Shown one piece after another: positions 34,043 to 44,769 of a stretch of 64,000 nt of DNA (its first letter is position 1; each line of letters starts with the position of its first letter). The DNA is from Synaphobranchus kaupii. Its lineage: Eukaryota > Chordata > Actinopteri > Anguilliformes > Synaphobranchidae. The stretch covers positions 3,586,662-3,650,661 of the forward strand of contig CM056391.1 in NCBI GenBank assembly GCA_029718625.1, written 5' to 3'. The position numbers were made by a program, and so were the translations under genes. The notes beneath the pieces were generated by a model. It was not told where the DNA came from. It ran no database searches and worked only from the letters and a program-made list of their open reading frames with translations.

Positions 34043-34335
34043 GTAACAACGGGACGACTGAATGGGCAATTGACCGTTGAAATCGTCGCTCCCCGACTGT
34101 GGAAAAATCGTGTGCGTGATCCCTCCCTCTGGCTTCTGCCTGAAGCAGACCCTGTTCCCTAAAGGTCCGGAAAGTATCCTCCTCAATGCCCTGCGATGGT
34201 TACATGAAGACGCCATGACCCCCAGAGAGCCTCATGATGACACTCTCGCTTTAGGACAGTGATCGAACCGAAACCGTACGGAGCGAGAAACCAAGGAGCA
34301 CAAGGCAATCTTAACGGGAAGCGCGCTGATCAACC
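34043..34335 (+). other. NDST leader exon (5' UTR) with clustered uORFs
   Basis: The exon starts right after the acceptor AG at 34041-34042 and runs into the start codon at 34336. It contains ATGs at 34062 (3 codons), 34186 (10 codons), 34196 (3 codons), 34215 (15 codons) and 34234 (6 codons). All terminate before the main start and none overlaps it. The 34186 and 34234 frames are in frame with NDST but stop at 34216 and 34252. The last 70 bases before the start have no ATG. Such uORFs would be expected to lower translation, which suits an enzyme made in small amounts; that effect is inference. Confidence 0.75.
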
Positions 34336-35325
34336 ATGAATCTCGCTATCAAGCTGCGAAGGAATCTACGACGGCTGGTCATCCTGTTGGCCACCTTCTG
34401 CATGGTCAGCATCCTGGTCTCGGCCTACTACCTGTACACCGGCTCCAGCCAGGAGCTGGAACTGTCCGACCGGGCGGCGGAGATGGACTGCGGAGACCTC
34501 AAGCTCCTTCCTTACAGGCTGGCGGAGATGAAGACCGCCAAGCCCATCGACACGTCCCGGAAGGAGCCCGTGGTGCTCGTTTTTGTGGAGAGCCAGTACT
34601 CCCAGCTGGGCCAGGACATCATCGCCATCCTGGAGTCCAACCAGTTTCAGTACCGCTCGGAAATCGCGCCAGGAAAAGGGGACATACCGCCACTCACCCA
34701 CAAAGGCAGGGGTCGCTACGCTCTGGTCATCTACGAGAACATGATGAAGTACGTGAACATGGACTCGTGGAACCGGGATCTGCTGGATAAGTACTGCACG
34801 GAGTACAGCGTGGGGGTCATCGGCTTCCACCGGGCCAACGAGAACACGCTGCCGGTGGTGAGGCTGAAGGGTTTCCCCCTGTATCTGCACAGCAACCTGG
34901 GCCTGAAGGACTGCTGCGTCAACCCCCGCTCCCCTCTCCTCTACGTGACCAAACCCGAGGCCGACAGGGGGCCGTTGCCCGGCGACGACTGGACCGTCTT
35001 CCACTCCAACCACTCCACCTACGAGCCCGTCTTGATGGCCAAGCCCCGGCAGACGGCGGAGCCCAACGGCGTCGTGCCGCCGGCCTTCTCCGGCCAGTCC
35101 CTGTACGTCACCGTGGTGCAGGACCTGGGCCTGCACGACGGCATCCAGCGCGTCCTCTTCGGGCACAACCTCAACTACTGGCTGCACAGGCTCATACTGG
35201 TGGACGCCATTTCCTACCTGTCGGGGAAAAAGCTCTCGCTGTCCCTGGAGAGGTACATCCTGGTGGACATCGACGACATCTTCGTGGGGAAAGAAGGGAC
35301 CAGGATGAACGTCAATGATGTTAAG
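34336..35325 (+). CDS. ndst3/4: NDST first coding exon (residues 1-330)
   Basis: Heparan sulfate N-deacetylase/N-sulfotransferase is the Golgi enzyme that removes acetyl groups from GlcNAc in nascent heparan sulfate and sulfates the freed amine, setting where later modifications occur. The exon encodes a short basic tail (KLRRNLRR), a signal anchor at residues 14-34 ([21 protein letters not shown], a type II membrane protein), a stem, and the first part of the N-deacetylase domain. Landmarks are [40 protein letters not shown] and [17 protein letters not shown] from residue 308; N225-H-S is a possible glycosylation site. It ends after Lys330 at AAG|GTGAGG, phase 0, the boundary I know for vertebrate NDSTs. 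The full protein is about 870-880 residues; the sulfotransferase half lies beyond the window. N-terminal details (MNL.IKLRR, KPIDTS, ANEN.LP) recall NDST4, others NDST3, and NDST1/2 fit less well; no alignment was run. Confidence 0.96.
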
Positions 35326-36550
35326 GTGAGGAACGCTTGGGGTGGGGCGCGAGGTGGAAGGGGGTTTGGGAGGGGGGTGGTGTTGGGTCTTCAGGGCTCA
35401 TTCTTCTCAACGGGCCAAAGAGAGGCCCGTTAAAGCAAGGTAAAAGGTTGAATGGTCTTCATTCACCCGTTCCCCCATTCAGGCACTGTGTTACCGCTGA
35501 GCCGGACTGAGGCCTACTCCCCGGCTTTTTTGTCTGCTGACTTCATGACTCACTGAAGGTCTTTCAATCGTGGGGCTCCATGTGTGACAACAGCATAAAG
35601 CCGTCACGTTATGCAAAGTGATTCACTGCCTCTCATTGAAAGAGTCCGTGGATGCCAAGGCTATTCTGAGGAGGCTACCACACTCTAGGGTGGCTTTTTA
35701 TATTTATTTATTTTTTTTTAAAAGGGGGGGGGGGGGGTCAATTCAACAGTTCAATGCAAACTGTGACCGGACTCGGCATTGAAATGGCGTCATTATGTTA
35801 GCGCTCTGGCAGATCGCTATCTAAGAGTCATTGTGAGGGAGAGACAGCTTTGCAACTTTGAGCGCCATGCTGTTTGTGTTATAATTGCCGTGGTACTCCA
35901 GTGCTGTCACTATCATTAGTTCTGGAATGAGCCGTTTCTTTTATTGTTGTTTACTGTTGTGATACTAATGCATTATCCTTCATTAACCAACACAGACTAT
36001 AAAGTATAAATAACATAATACATACTATATAATTTTTCAACATTCTAATTGAATGCACATAAATACTGTTAGTCATATATGGCATGGTAGTTCAACTTCA
36101 AACATATAACACTACATGCAGGACTTGAGACCTGCTGTCCCTGACCATGAATGGAAATATATTGGCATATATTGAAAAATATACTTTTATACATGGAATA
36201 ATTCATTTGAATATATGGAGAAACTCTAAATATATTTTCAGTGCATGCCAATATATTGAAATTTTTACATAATAAAACATTCTGTTGATTTCATCCAGAT
36301 ATATCCCATTGAGACCCATTGAGTAGTGATAACTGGTACATTTAATCAACACTTTTAGACTGCGGTGAAAATTGGAAATTGAGTAACAGCAGTCCAACAC
36401 TGTAATATGTACTTGCAGCTTACATAAAATAATAAATCTTGAATTTAATCTTTAGGAGTTTTGATTTTTGTAAGCTGCCAATAAACAACTGTATGAACTA
36501 TATTTAACTAATGAGTCAAACTAAAACGCATTTTTTAAAATCCTACATGA
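35326..36550 (+). other. Start of NDST intron after the first coding exon
   Basis: The donor GTGAGG at 35326 opens the intron. The stretch holds a G homopolymer near 35724-35737 and AT-rich DNA with many ATATATTGG-type motifs around 36150-36260. No NDST exon 2 (expected to begin with an ALLDTQ-like sequence) was seen here or later in the window. Confidence 0.6.
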
Positions 36551-36790
36551 ATCCCTGTTTTAAAAATGTTGTTAATACTTCCTGAAAACAAAGTCAAATA
36601 AAATCCAACATTCATATTTAAAACCAAAATATTTTTTTTGTTATATTCATTTGTAAACTAAATGGTACAATGATACCATTTAGTTTACAAATGAATATAA
36701 CAAAAAAAATATTTTGGTTTTAAATATGAATGTTGGATTTTATTTGACTTTGTTTTCAGGAAGTATTAACAACATTTTTAAAACAGGGAT
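36551..36790. repeat. Perfect 117-bp inverted repeat, 6-bp loop
   Basis: Left arm 36551-36667 and right arm 36674-36790 are exact reverse complements over all 117 bases by direct reading; the spacer is CAATGA. Pairing stops sharply at both outer ends. The sequence is AT-rich and non-coding, inside the NDST intron. A perfect stem this long is either very recent, kept identical by hairpin repair, or an assembly/library fold-back artefact. Confidence 0.97.
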
Positions 36791-36840
36791 AGGTTAGCTG
36801 TAATTAGAAAAGTTAATAGTAATAATGCTAGCATAAGTCA

Positions 36841-36846
36841 TCATCG

Positions 36847-36890
<44 letters not shown>

Positions 36891-36900
36891 TTCATCATCA
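36841..36900 (+). repeat. (CAT)n microsatellite
   Basis: About 18 CAT units with two interruptions. Confidence 0.97.
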
Positions 36901-37010
36901 GTGTCATGTGTGATTTTGGTCTCTGCACAGATGGCATCACCAGACTGGCATGTGATCATTTCAGGCAGGCTGTTTTCACGATGAGGAAGCTGATTTTTTT
37001 GCACGATAAT

Positions 37011-37130
37011 TTGTAATAATAATAATTTTAAAAAAAAACAATAGCTTTATTTGTATAGCACCTTTCAAGCATTTAGCACAAAGTGCTTTACAGCAGTAAA
37101 AAAAAAATAGCACAAAGTAAAAGACGTAAA
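37011..37130 (-). mobile_element. L2/CR1-type LINE 3' end, minus strand
   Basis: On the minus strand it reads CTGTAAAGCACTTTGTGCTA, then CTTGAAAGGTGCTATACAAA and TAAAGC..., followed by an (ATT)n-like tail. This is the same general 3' design as the tail at 10440-10528 but a diverged family. Only the 3' end is present. Confidence 0.7.
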
Positions 37131-37839
37131 GTTAAAATACAAATCAAAAACAGAAAAAGAGGAAACGCAATAATAACAATAGAATAAAACAAATATAAAT
37201 AAATTATGATGTGAAATGCAATACTGGTATGGTTTATGATGATCTTAAATGGCTGTTACATGTAGTCTTTCATTTACAGGGATACTAGAACAGTGTACTA
37301 AACAAACGTACAGAGTAACATAACTGCTCATTTGATGAATGTAATTTGCAAAGTGCTCTGTCTTGTACTTCACCGATACCCTTTAGGTTTGATATTTTGA
37401 CCCAGTCTTTGCTGCTGCTCCTAAAACTTCACTTTGAGAGCGCTGCAGACACAGAACTGTTGGATAATACAGTCGTTCAATGTTGCCTCCATACGCTGTA
37501 TGTAAGACTTTAATCTCACATCATCTAGAGTGACTCCATGTTCCAGATGTCCAGTTAAACAGTAATAACATACGTGTTTTTAAATGGATTTGTTTTTTTC
37601 TATAAGCTGAATGAAATATCTTTCATATCTTGTGAATTTTAAAGGTCTCGGAACATAGTGAGAAGCAGCTGTTGAACAAATAACCATGTGACTCGTGATT
37701 CTGTTGTACTCAAAAGCATTTATTGTGGACGCACTTGCATGGAATGCAATGCCTTCTGCACAAAGTAATTTTTCTATACAAATGGAGATGACCTGGCTAC
37801 CTGTGACATCAATCCCACAATGCAATGCTTTATAGTACT
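37131..37839. other. No gene recognised
   Basis: AT-rich intronic DNA; nothing identifiable. Confidence 0.35.
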
Positions 37840-37938
37840 GGGGCCGTATTACAGAAACATTTTAACGCTGGAATCCTATCTTAGGCCTGTTGTGTCTTTA
37901 CTTGGGCTTAAGATACGATGTTTCTGTAATACGGGCCC
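37840..37938. mobile_element. Short MITE (about 98 bp)
   Basis: Terminal inverted repeats GGGGCCGTATTACAGAAACA (37840) and TGTTTCTGTAATACGGGCCC (ends 37938) differ by one base. Inner segments CTATCTTAGGCC and GGGCTTAAGATACG also pair. No clear target duplication. Confidence 0.8.
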
Positions 37939-38168
37939 TGACCTGTAACTTTATTTATTTATCGATTGGTTCATTTTTCTTTTTGACCTGCGGGAGTGAT
38001 CTTTCCTCATTCACTATAGGCTAAAAGGGTAATGGAACAAGGTCCTATCTGTCAAGAGTCTTTTCTTTCTCTTGGTCTGCTTTGTCAACAGTAGCTCTTA
38101 GGGAATTGGAATATGCAAACATCACTTACGTCTTTGAAGAACAGGACTTGCTAAACAAATAGTTGCCG

Positions 38169-38260
38169 GTTTAATTGAGTAAGGTACTTAACCGGAATTG
38201 CTTAAAAAAATATCCAGCTGTCGGAATGTATTATACATAAAATTTAATCTATGAATGTTC
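38169..38260 (+). mobile_element. SINE body fragment
   Basis: TTGAGTAAGGTACTTAACCG, GAATTGCTTAAAAAAATATCC and AGCTGTC match the body of the tRNA-derived SINE at 11022 (plus) and 63479 (minus). The tRNA head is missing or unrecognisable. Confidence 0.6.
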
Positions 38261-38454
38261 CCCTGGACAATGATAATAATAATGCCATATAGGCATGAAT
38301 GTAGATTAAAACAAGTAGCTTCCAAGCAAACTAAGTGATTTGCCGTTTTGTATTTCCCGTTGGACGCATATAATGCATTTTCCACACAGTAAATAAAGAT
38401 TTTATCTGAAAATTGTGTTGAACATTGTAATAAACTATGCTATTGCATTACAGT

Positions 38455-38632
38455 ACAAGCATTTAGAAGATGCATACATTTTGCATTTTGCACAGTATCC
38501 TTTCATACAGCCACATACTGTATTTACTGAAGCAATTCAGGTTAAGTACCTTGCTCAAGGGTACAACAGCAGTGTCCTACCTGGGAATAAAACCGTGTTC
38601 TCTAAGCATCATAATCATAGGACACTGCCACC
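38455..38632 (-). mobile_element. tRNA-derived SINE copy, decayed
   Basis: The plus strand shows AAGCATTTAGAAGATGC at one end and CAATTCAGGTTAAGTACC, TTGCTCAAGGGTACAACAGC, AGTGTCCTACCTGGGAAT toward the other. This is the reverse of the SINE body, then the box-B region of the family at 63479. The box B is degraded (GGGAATAAAACC instead of GGGAATCGAACC). Confidence 0.7.
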
Positions 38633-39155
38633 ATTTTAATACTACTACTACTATTACTATTACTATTACTATTATTATTGTGACATTTGGTAAGGTGGTG
38701 TGAGTAAGCATTGTTGCATATTTTTTTGCATTAAATATTTGCTTGGTACATATGCCTTGCTTAGTAAACCTACCCCAATGACTCTCTTTTTAACCAGAGC
38801 TTTTTCAGACTTTTAAATTGAGCCCCCCCCCCCCCCTCCCGCCCATCCCGCCCACACACCCAGACATGGCAGTCGACTCCCGCCCACTCCTCCTGACCTT
38901 ACGTCACCTATACCTGCTCTGGAGCAGGAGCTGGACTGTTACAAGCTGAGTGGCAGAAGAGCTGAATCACACTGAATTTACATCTGTTAACTGCTCTGAA
39001 ATAACACGTCTATCATTGGCCATTGGTGCAGGATTGTAGCTTTTTTATTTTATTACATTTTTTAAAAATGTTTATATTTCATTTGTCCAGTTTGAAAAGG
39101 TTATCTACATACAGTGTGGCTTTTTCAAGATGACCTCAATGGGGAAGAAAAACAT
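38633..39155. other. No gene recognised
   Basis: Short (ACT)n/(ATT)n microsatellite at 38640-38680, a C homopolymer near 38823-38836 and plain DNA. Confidence 0.4.
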
Positions 39156-39157
39156 AC

Positions 39158-39299
<142 letters not shown>

Positions 39300-39560
39300 T
39301 CACACCCTATTAAACTTGTGGGCCTAATTTACAACGGGGAACTGAGAGGCAGTTGTATGCAAAGCCGATAGAACGTTCCGTGATTCCGCCCGTACCTTTG
39401 TGGAATGGGGGTGGGAAATGTCCGCAGCTGAACCCCAGCAGGGATTGAAATGAGTTCCCTGGAAAGATGTGACTGAGACAGCCCTGTCATCCTCTGCATT
39501 GCTGTATGTGCTGTACTGCCTCCATGGCTTCTAGTGCCCCGTTTGTTTTTGGGTCTGCTG

Positions 39561-40655
39561 CTCGCTCACTCACTCACTCACTTGTTCACTCACTCACTCA
39601 CTTGTTCACTCACTCACTCACTTACTCACTCACTCACTCACTCACTCACTCACTCACTTGTTCACTCACTCACTCACTTACTCACTCACTCACTCACTTG
39701 TTCACTCACTCACTCACTTACTCACTCACCCACTCACTCACTCACTCATTTGTTCACTCACTCACTCACTTACTCACTCACTCACTCACTTGTTCACTCA
39801 CTCACTCACTCACTCACTCACTCACTCATTCACTTGTTCACTCACTCACTCATTCACTCACTTACTCACTCACTTGTTCACTCACTCACTCACTTACCCA
39901 CTCATTCACTCACTCACTCACTCACTCACTCACTTACTCACTCACTCACTCACTTACTCACTCATTCACTTGTTCACTCACTCACTCACTCACTTGTTCA
40001 CTCACTCATTCACTCACTTACTCACTCACTTGTTCACTCACTCACTCACTTACTCACTCACTCATTCACTCACTCACTCACTCACTCACTTACTCACTCA
40101 CTCACTCACTCACTCACTCACTCATTCACTTGTTCACTCACTCACTCACTCACTTGTTCACTCACTCATTCACTCACTTACTCACTCACTTGTTCACTCA
40201 CTCACTTGTTCACTCACTCATTCACTCACTTGTTCACTCACTCATTCACTCACTTACTCACTCACTTGTTCACTCACTCACTCATTCACTCGTTCACTTG
40301 TTCACTCACTCATTCATTCACTTACTCACTCATTCGCTTGCCCACTCGCTTGCTTGCCCACTCGCTTGCTTGCCCACTTACTCATGCACTCAGTCACTCA
40401 CTTTATCACTCATTGACTCACTCACTCATTCGCTCACTCGCTCACTCGTTTACTCGCTTGTTCACTCATTCACTCACTCAATCACTCACTTGCTCACTCA
40501 CTCACTCAGTCGTTTGCAGACTCATTCACTCACTTGCTCAATCACTCACTCATTCACACACTTGCTCACTCATTCATTGATTCACTCACTCCATTGCACA
40601 CTCACTCACCTACTCGTTCACTCACACGTTCACTCACTCACTCATTGGCTCGCTC
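39561..40655 (+). repeat. TCAC-type tetranucleotide array, 1.1 kb
   Basis: Tandem CACT units with regular variant tetramers (TTGT, TTAC, ATTC) forming a higher-order period of roughly 36-40 bases, for example CACTTGTTCACTCACTCACT. It decays after about 40330 with CGCTTGC variants. All three plus-strand frames remain open for 250-400 codons of Leu-Thr-His-Ser repeats; these are not proteins. Confidence 0.98.
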
Positions 40656-41140
40656 TAGAACAGGTGCTTGACTGGTTAAGAGATTCACTGTTTTTTGTGT
40701 GTGTTTTTCTGGTTTGTAACTAAGCTTCTGGAACTGGATGAAAGGAAATTAATTGATAGACGAATCAATAGAAAGCGATATTTCATTCAAAGGGGCAAGA
40801 GTGAATGCCTTTTCAGAAATAAACAGAGAGAGTGAGAATGCTAAAACAGAGAGAGAGAGTGAGAATGCTAAAACAGAGAGAGAGTGAGAATGCTAAAACA
40901 GAGAGAGAGAATGCTAAAACAGAGAGAGTGAGAATGCTAAAACAGAGAGAGAGAATGCTAAAACAGAGAGAGTGAGAATGGTAAAACAGAGAGAGAGAGA
41001 ATGGTAAAACAGAGAGAGTGAGAATGCTAAAACAGAGAGAGAGTGAGAATGCTAAAACAGAGAGAGAGAGATTGCTAAAACAGAGAGAGAGTGAGAATGC
41101 TAAAACAGAGAGAGTGAGAATGCTAAAACAGAGAGAGAAG

Positions 41141-41895
41141 CCCCAATAGAAGTCCTCTCAGTCAGCTAGCCCTGAAACTAACAAACCAAATAAAAACTAA
41201 CAATACTAATTATGGCCCATTTCAGACCAGCACTGCTTCAATTAAAATCAACCAATTAATAAATCAAACAAAGGATTCTTATTTGGAACATTGGAAGACA
41301 GTGACAAAATTGCAAAACAAACTAAATTGTTATAATATGCTAAAAATAAATTACAAATTGGCAGAATATCTCTCCACTGTCAGAGATATAAAGCAGAGAC
41401 AGATCCTTACCAAATACAGACTAAGTGATCACAGCCTGGCCATTGAAACAGGAAGACACAAACAAACCTGGCGCCCCAAAGAGGAGAGGACATGTGATCA
41501 CTGTTGAGACAGAGATACACTTCCTTCTACACTGCAATAAATATAGGGAAATTCGGAATGAATTCTTAAAAAAAATACTTCCAAATTTTGCCACACTTCC
41601 AGACCAAGAAAAACTTCCCATTCTACTGGGTGAAGGACACACAGCCCCACTAGCTGCTTCATATGTAGCAACCTGTCATCTACACAGGAACAGGATAACT
41701 GACAACACCTGCAGTTAAGACGTTTGTGTATTTAATAGGTTGTTGAATTCATTTGTATTTATTGAATATTGTTTTTATTGTTGTTATTATTATCATTATT
41801 ATTATTATTATTACTGTTGTTGTTTTTTTCTAACATTTGCTTTGGCAACACAGTTTGTCATGCCAATAAAGCACCTTGAAATTGAAATTGAATTG
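41141..41895 (+). mobile_element. Tx1/L1-like LINE, 5'-truncated, in minisatellite
   Basis: The fragment starts abruptly after GAGAGAGAAG at 41140, encodes the C-terminal part of a LINE ORF2, and has a 3' UTR with an (ATT)n patch. It ends TGTCATGCCAATAAAGCACC, TTGAAATTGAAATTGAATTGA, directly joined to minisatellite (GAATGCTAAAAC). The tail is the type seen in fish Tx1-clade elements (recalled, not searched). It lies with its sense 3' end facing the GA-rich strand. Confidence 0.85.
41283..41718 (+). pseudogene. LINE ORF2 C-terminal fragment, frameshifted
   Basis: The first part includes ILTKYRLSDHSLAIETGRHK and ends CDHC followed by a stop at 41505-41507. One frame over, VETEIHFLLHCNKYREIRNE continues to 41718. 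Joined conceptually across the shift near 41505, this is the CX2C...HX4C zinc-knuckle-like C-terminus of L1/Tx1-type ORF2 proteins, which helps bind RNA or DNA during integration. Endonuclease and RT domains are absent through 5' truncation. The fragment cannot act by itself. Confidence 0.8.
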
Positions 41896-42142
41896 AGAAT
41901 GCTAAAACAGAGAGAGTGAGAATGCTAAAACAGAGAGTGAGAATGCTAAAACAGAGAGAGTGAGAATGCTAAAACAGAGAGAGTGAGAATGCTAAAACAG
42001 AGAGAGAGTGAGAATGCTAAAACAGAGAGAGAGTGAGAATGCTAAAACAGAGAGTGAGAATGCTAAAACAGAGAGAGAGTGAGAATGCTAAAACAGAGAG
42101 TGAGAATGCTAAAACAGAGAGAGAGTGAGAATGCTAAAACAG

Positions 42143-42273
42143 GTCTTTGCTATTTTGTATTGTTCAGTGTTAGATAGTATGTCTAGTTAGTATGTCTTGG
42201 ACTGTTTTGATGCTTTGGCAATACGGATATGTAATGTCTTGTCATGCCAATAAAGCTAATTGAATTGAATTGA
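42143..42273 (+). mobile_element. Second Tx1-like LINE tail in the same minisatellite
   Basis: A 131-bp insertion begins GTCTTTGCTATTTTG right after a repeat unit. It ends TTGTCATGCCAATAAAGCTA, ATTGAATTGAATTGA, running straight into GTGAGAATTCTAAAACAG. It has the same 3' end type and orientation as 41141-41895 but a different 3' UTR sequence, so it is a separate insertion. Confidence 0.85.
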
Positions 42274-43459
42274 GTGAGAATTCTAAAACAGAGAGAGAGA
42301 GTGAGAATGCTAAAACAGAGAGAGTGAGAATGCTAAAACAGAGAGAGAGTGAGAATGCTAAAACAGAGAGAGAGTGAGAATGCTAAAACAGAGAGAGTGA
42401 GAATGCTAAAACAGAGAGAGTGAGAATGCTAAAACAGAGAGTGAGAATGCTAAAACAGAGAGAGTGAGAATGCTAAAACAGAGAGAGAGTGAGAATGCTA
42501 AAACAGAGAGAGTGAGAATGCTAAAACAGAGAGAGTGGGAATGCTAAAACAGTGAGTGAGAATGCTAAAACAGAGAGAGTGAGAATGCTAAAACAGAGAG
42601 AGAGTGAGAATGCTAAAACAGAGAGAGAGAGTGAGAATGCTAAAACAGAGAGAGTGAGAATGCTAAAACAGAGAGAGAGTGAGAATGCTAAAACAGAGAG
42701 AGTGAGAATGCTAAAACAGAGAGAGTGAGAATGCTAAAACAGAGAGAGAGTGAGAATGCTAAAACAGAGAGAGTGAGAATGCTAAAACAGAGAGAGAGTG
42801 AGAATGCTAAAACAGAGAGAGAGTGAGAATGCTAAAACAGAGAGAGAGTGAGAATGCTAAAACAGAGAGAGAGAGTGAGAATGCTAAAACAGAGAGAGTG
42901 AGAATGCTAAAACAGAGAGAGAGTGAGAATGCTAAAACAGAGAGAGTGAGAATGCTAAAACAGAGAGAGTGAGAATGCTAAAACAGAGAGAGAGTGAGAA
43001 TGCTAAAACAGAGAGAGTGAGAATGCTAAAACAGAGAGAGTGAGAATGCTAAAACAGAGAGAGAGTGAGAATGCTAAAACAGAGAGAGTGAGAATGCTAA
43101 AACAGAGAGAGAGTGAGAATGCTAAAACAGAGAGAGTGAGAATGCTAAAACAGAGAGAGTGAGAATGCTAAAACAGAGAGAGTGAGAATGCTAAAACAGA
43201 GAGAGAGTGAGAATGCTAAAACAGAGAGAGAGTGAGAATGCTAAAACAGAGAGAGTGAGAATGCTAAAACAGAGAGAGAGTGAGAATGCTAAAACAGAGA
43301 GAGTGAGAATGCTAAAACAGAGAGAGTGGGAATGCTAAAACAGAGAGAGTGAGAATGCTAAAACAGAGAGAGTGAGAATGCTAAAACAGAGAGAGAGTGA
43401 GAATGCTAAAACAGAGAGAGTGGGAATGCTAAAACAGTGAGTGAGAATGCTAAAACAGA

Positions 43460-44058
43460 GTACTGTTGTGCTCCTGTTCTTCTCTCCACCTATCCATACA
43501 CAGATGAATATATTTTTATTTTGTAAGTTAATTTTCCTATTGCCCATGAAACTTTAAACGTACATTTGACATCACGCCTCTCCAGAATAACGGTAGAGGG
43601 GTGATTTGGCCCTGAAACTAGGGCACGGGTGCATTGGGAGCAGTGGAGGGAAGTTTACTGAAGTCGCGCTCGGTTTAATCCCTGTGCTGTAAAAGTCCCT
43701 GCGTTGCAATGTAAAGGACGCCATGTGTCCTTTTCAGGCAGATATTAGCACTGTCAGTGCAGCTTTCCGGCGTGGAGGCCTCCTTCGTCACTCTCTGCTT
43801 TTGCTGAGCGCCGAGCTTTTACGATGTGCACTGAGAGCATCGCCTGCAAATCTGCTTCGCATGTGTGAGTGTTGACAGTACACATTCTTAAGACTGCCGT
43901 CAACACTGAAGCTGCAACCATTAGATGCAGCCAGGCTATCTTAGAGTTACTAACGCGTATTAGCCACGTTTGTTATCTCTGCCGGTAAAAAGTTACCTAT
44001 GAGGTAGATGTATAAGAGGACATCACAAACTGCTATATCTGTATTGGATTGCGGACCA
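43460..44058. other. No gene recognised
   Basis: Plain intronic-type DNA; nothing identifiable. Confidence 0.35.
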
Positions 44059-44691
44059 GGGGGGTATTTCACAAAGCAGGATTAGTGAGTTAGCTGGATA
44101 ACTGCACTGAGTAAAACCCAGAACCCTCCCAAATCTGGAACATGGACTGAAGTAAAAAAAGCTGTTTCGGGATTTACTCAGTGCAGTTATCCAGCTAACT
44201 CGGTAATCCTGCTTCTCTTACTCAGTGCAGTTATCCAGCTAACTCGGTAATCCTGCTTCTCTTACTCAGTGCAGTTTTCCAGCTAACTCAGTAATCCTGT
44301 TTCTCTTACTCAGTGCAGTTATCCAGCTAACTCGGTAATCCTGCTTCTCTTACTCAGTGCAGTTATCCAGCTAACTCAGTAATCCTGCTTCTCTTACTCA
44401 GTGCAGTTATCCAGCTAACTCAGTAATCCTGCTTCTCTTACTCAGTGCAGTTATCCAGCTAACTCAGTAATCCTGCTTCTCTTACTCAGTGCAGTTATCC
44501 AGCTAACTCGGTAATCCTGCTTCTCTTGCTCAGTGCAGTTATCCAGCTAACTCAGTAATCCTGCTTCTCTTACTCAGTGCAGTTATCCAGCTAACTCAGT
44601 ACAGTTATCCAGCTAACTCAGTAATCCTGCTTCTCTTACTCAGTGCAGTTATCCAGCTAACTCAGTAATCCTGCTTTGTGAAATACCCCCC
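44059..44691. mobile_element. MITE with one arm amplified
   Basis: The left end GGGGGGTATTTCACAAAGCA, GGATTAGTGAGTTAGCTGG is mirrored by the right end CCAGCTAACTCAGTAATCC, TGCTTTGTGAAATACCCCCC (ends 44691). An ordinary copy would be about 170 bp; here the right arm region has been repeated in tandem. The ends match a MITE type I know from fish; the superfamily is not assigned. Confidence 0.85.
44177..44670 (+). repeat. 44-bp x 11 minisatellite derived from MITE arm
   Basis: CTCAGTGCAGTTATCCAGCT starts at 44177, 44221, 44265, 44309, 44353, 44397, 44441, 44485, 44529, 44573 and 44639. The first nine intervals are exactly 44 bp; the last is 66 because of an extra 22-bp half copy. The left arm (single copy, inverted) is complementary to every unit. 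Confidence 0.97.
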
Positions 44692-44769
44692 AGGAGGGGG
44701 TGGTGCTATTAATACTACGATAGCATTAATAGCATTAAAAGCTGAAAAATGAGCATACTGGCGCAAAAT

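Larger units (their letters stand above)
40826..43459 (+). repeat. GA-rich minisatellite, about 70 units, with LINE insertions
   Basis: The unit TGAGAATGCTAAAACAGAGA plus a variable (GA)1-4 run is 22-28 bp. About 70 copies lie in three blocks (40826-41140, 41896-42142, 42274-43459) separated by two LINE 3' ends. Unit variants (AATGGT, TGGGAATG, CAGTGAGTGAG) are scattered, indicating ongoing turnover. Confidence 0.97.

Noticed and set aside
34366..35187. 273-codon antisense frame over the NDST exon
   Set aside because: Mirror of GC-rich NDST codons; no similarity or splice logic of its own.
39506..40723. Open frames of 405, 348 and 252 codons (Leu-Thr-His-Ser repeats)
   Set aside because: Produced by the TCAC tetranucleotide array; all three frames are open at once, which no real gene shows.
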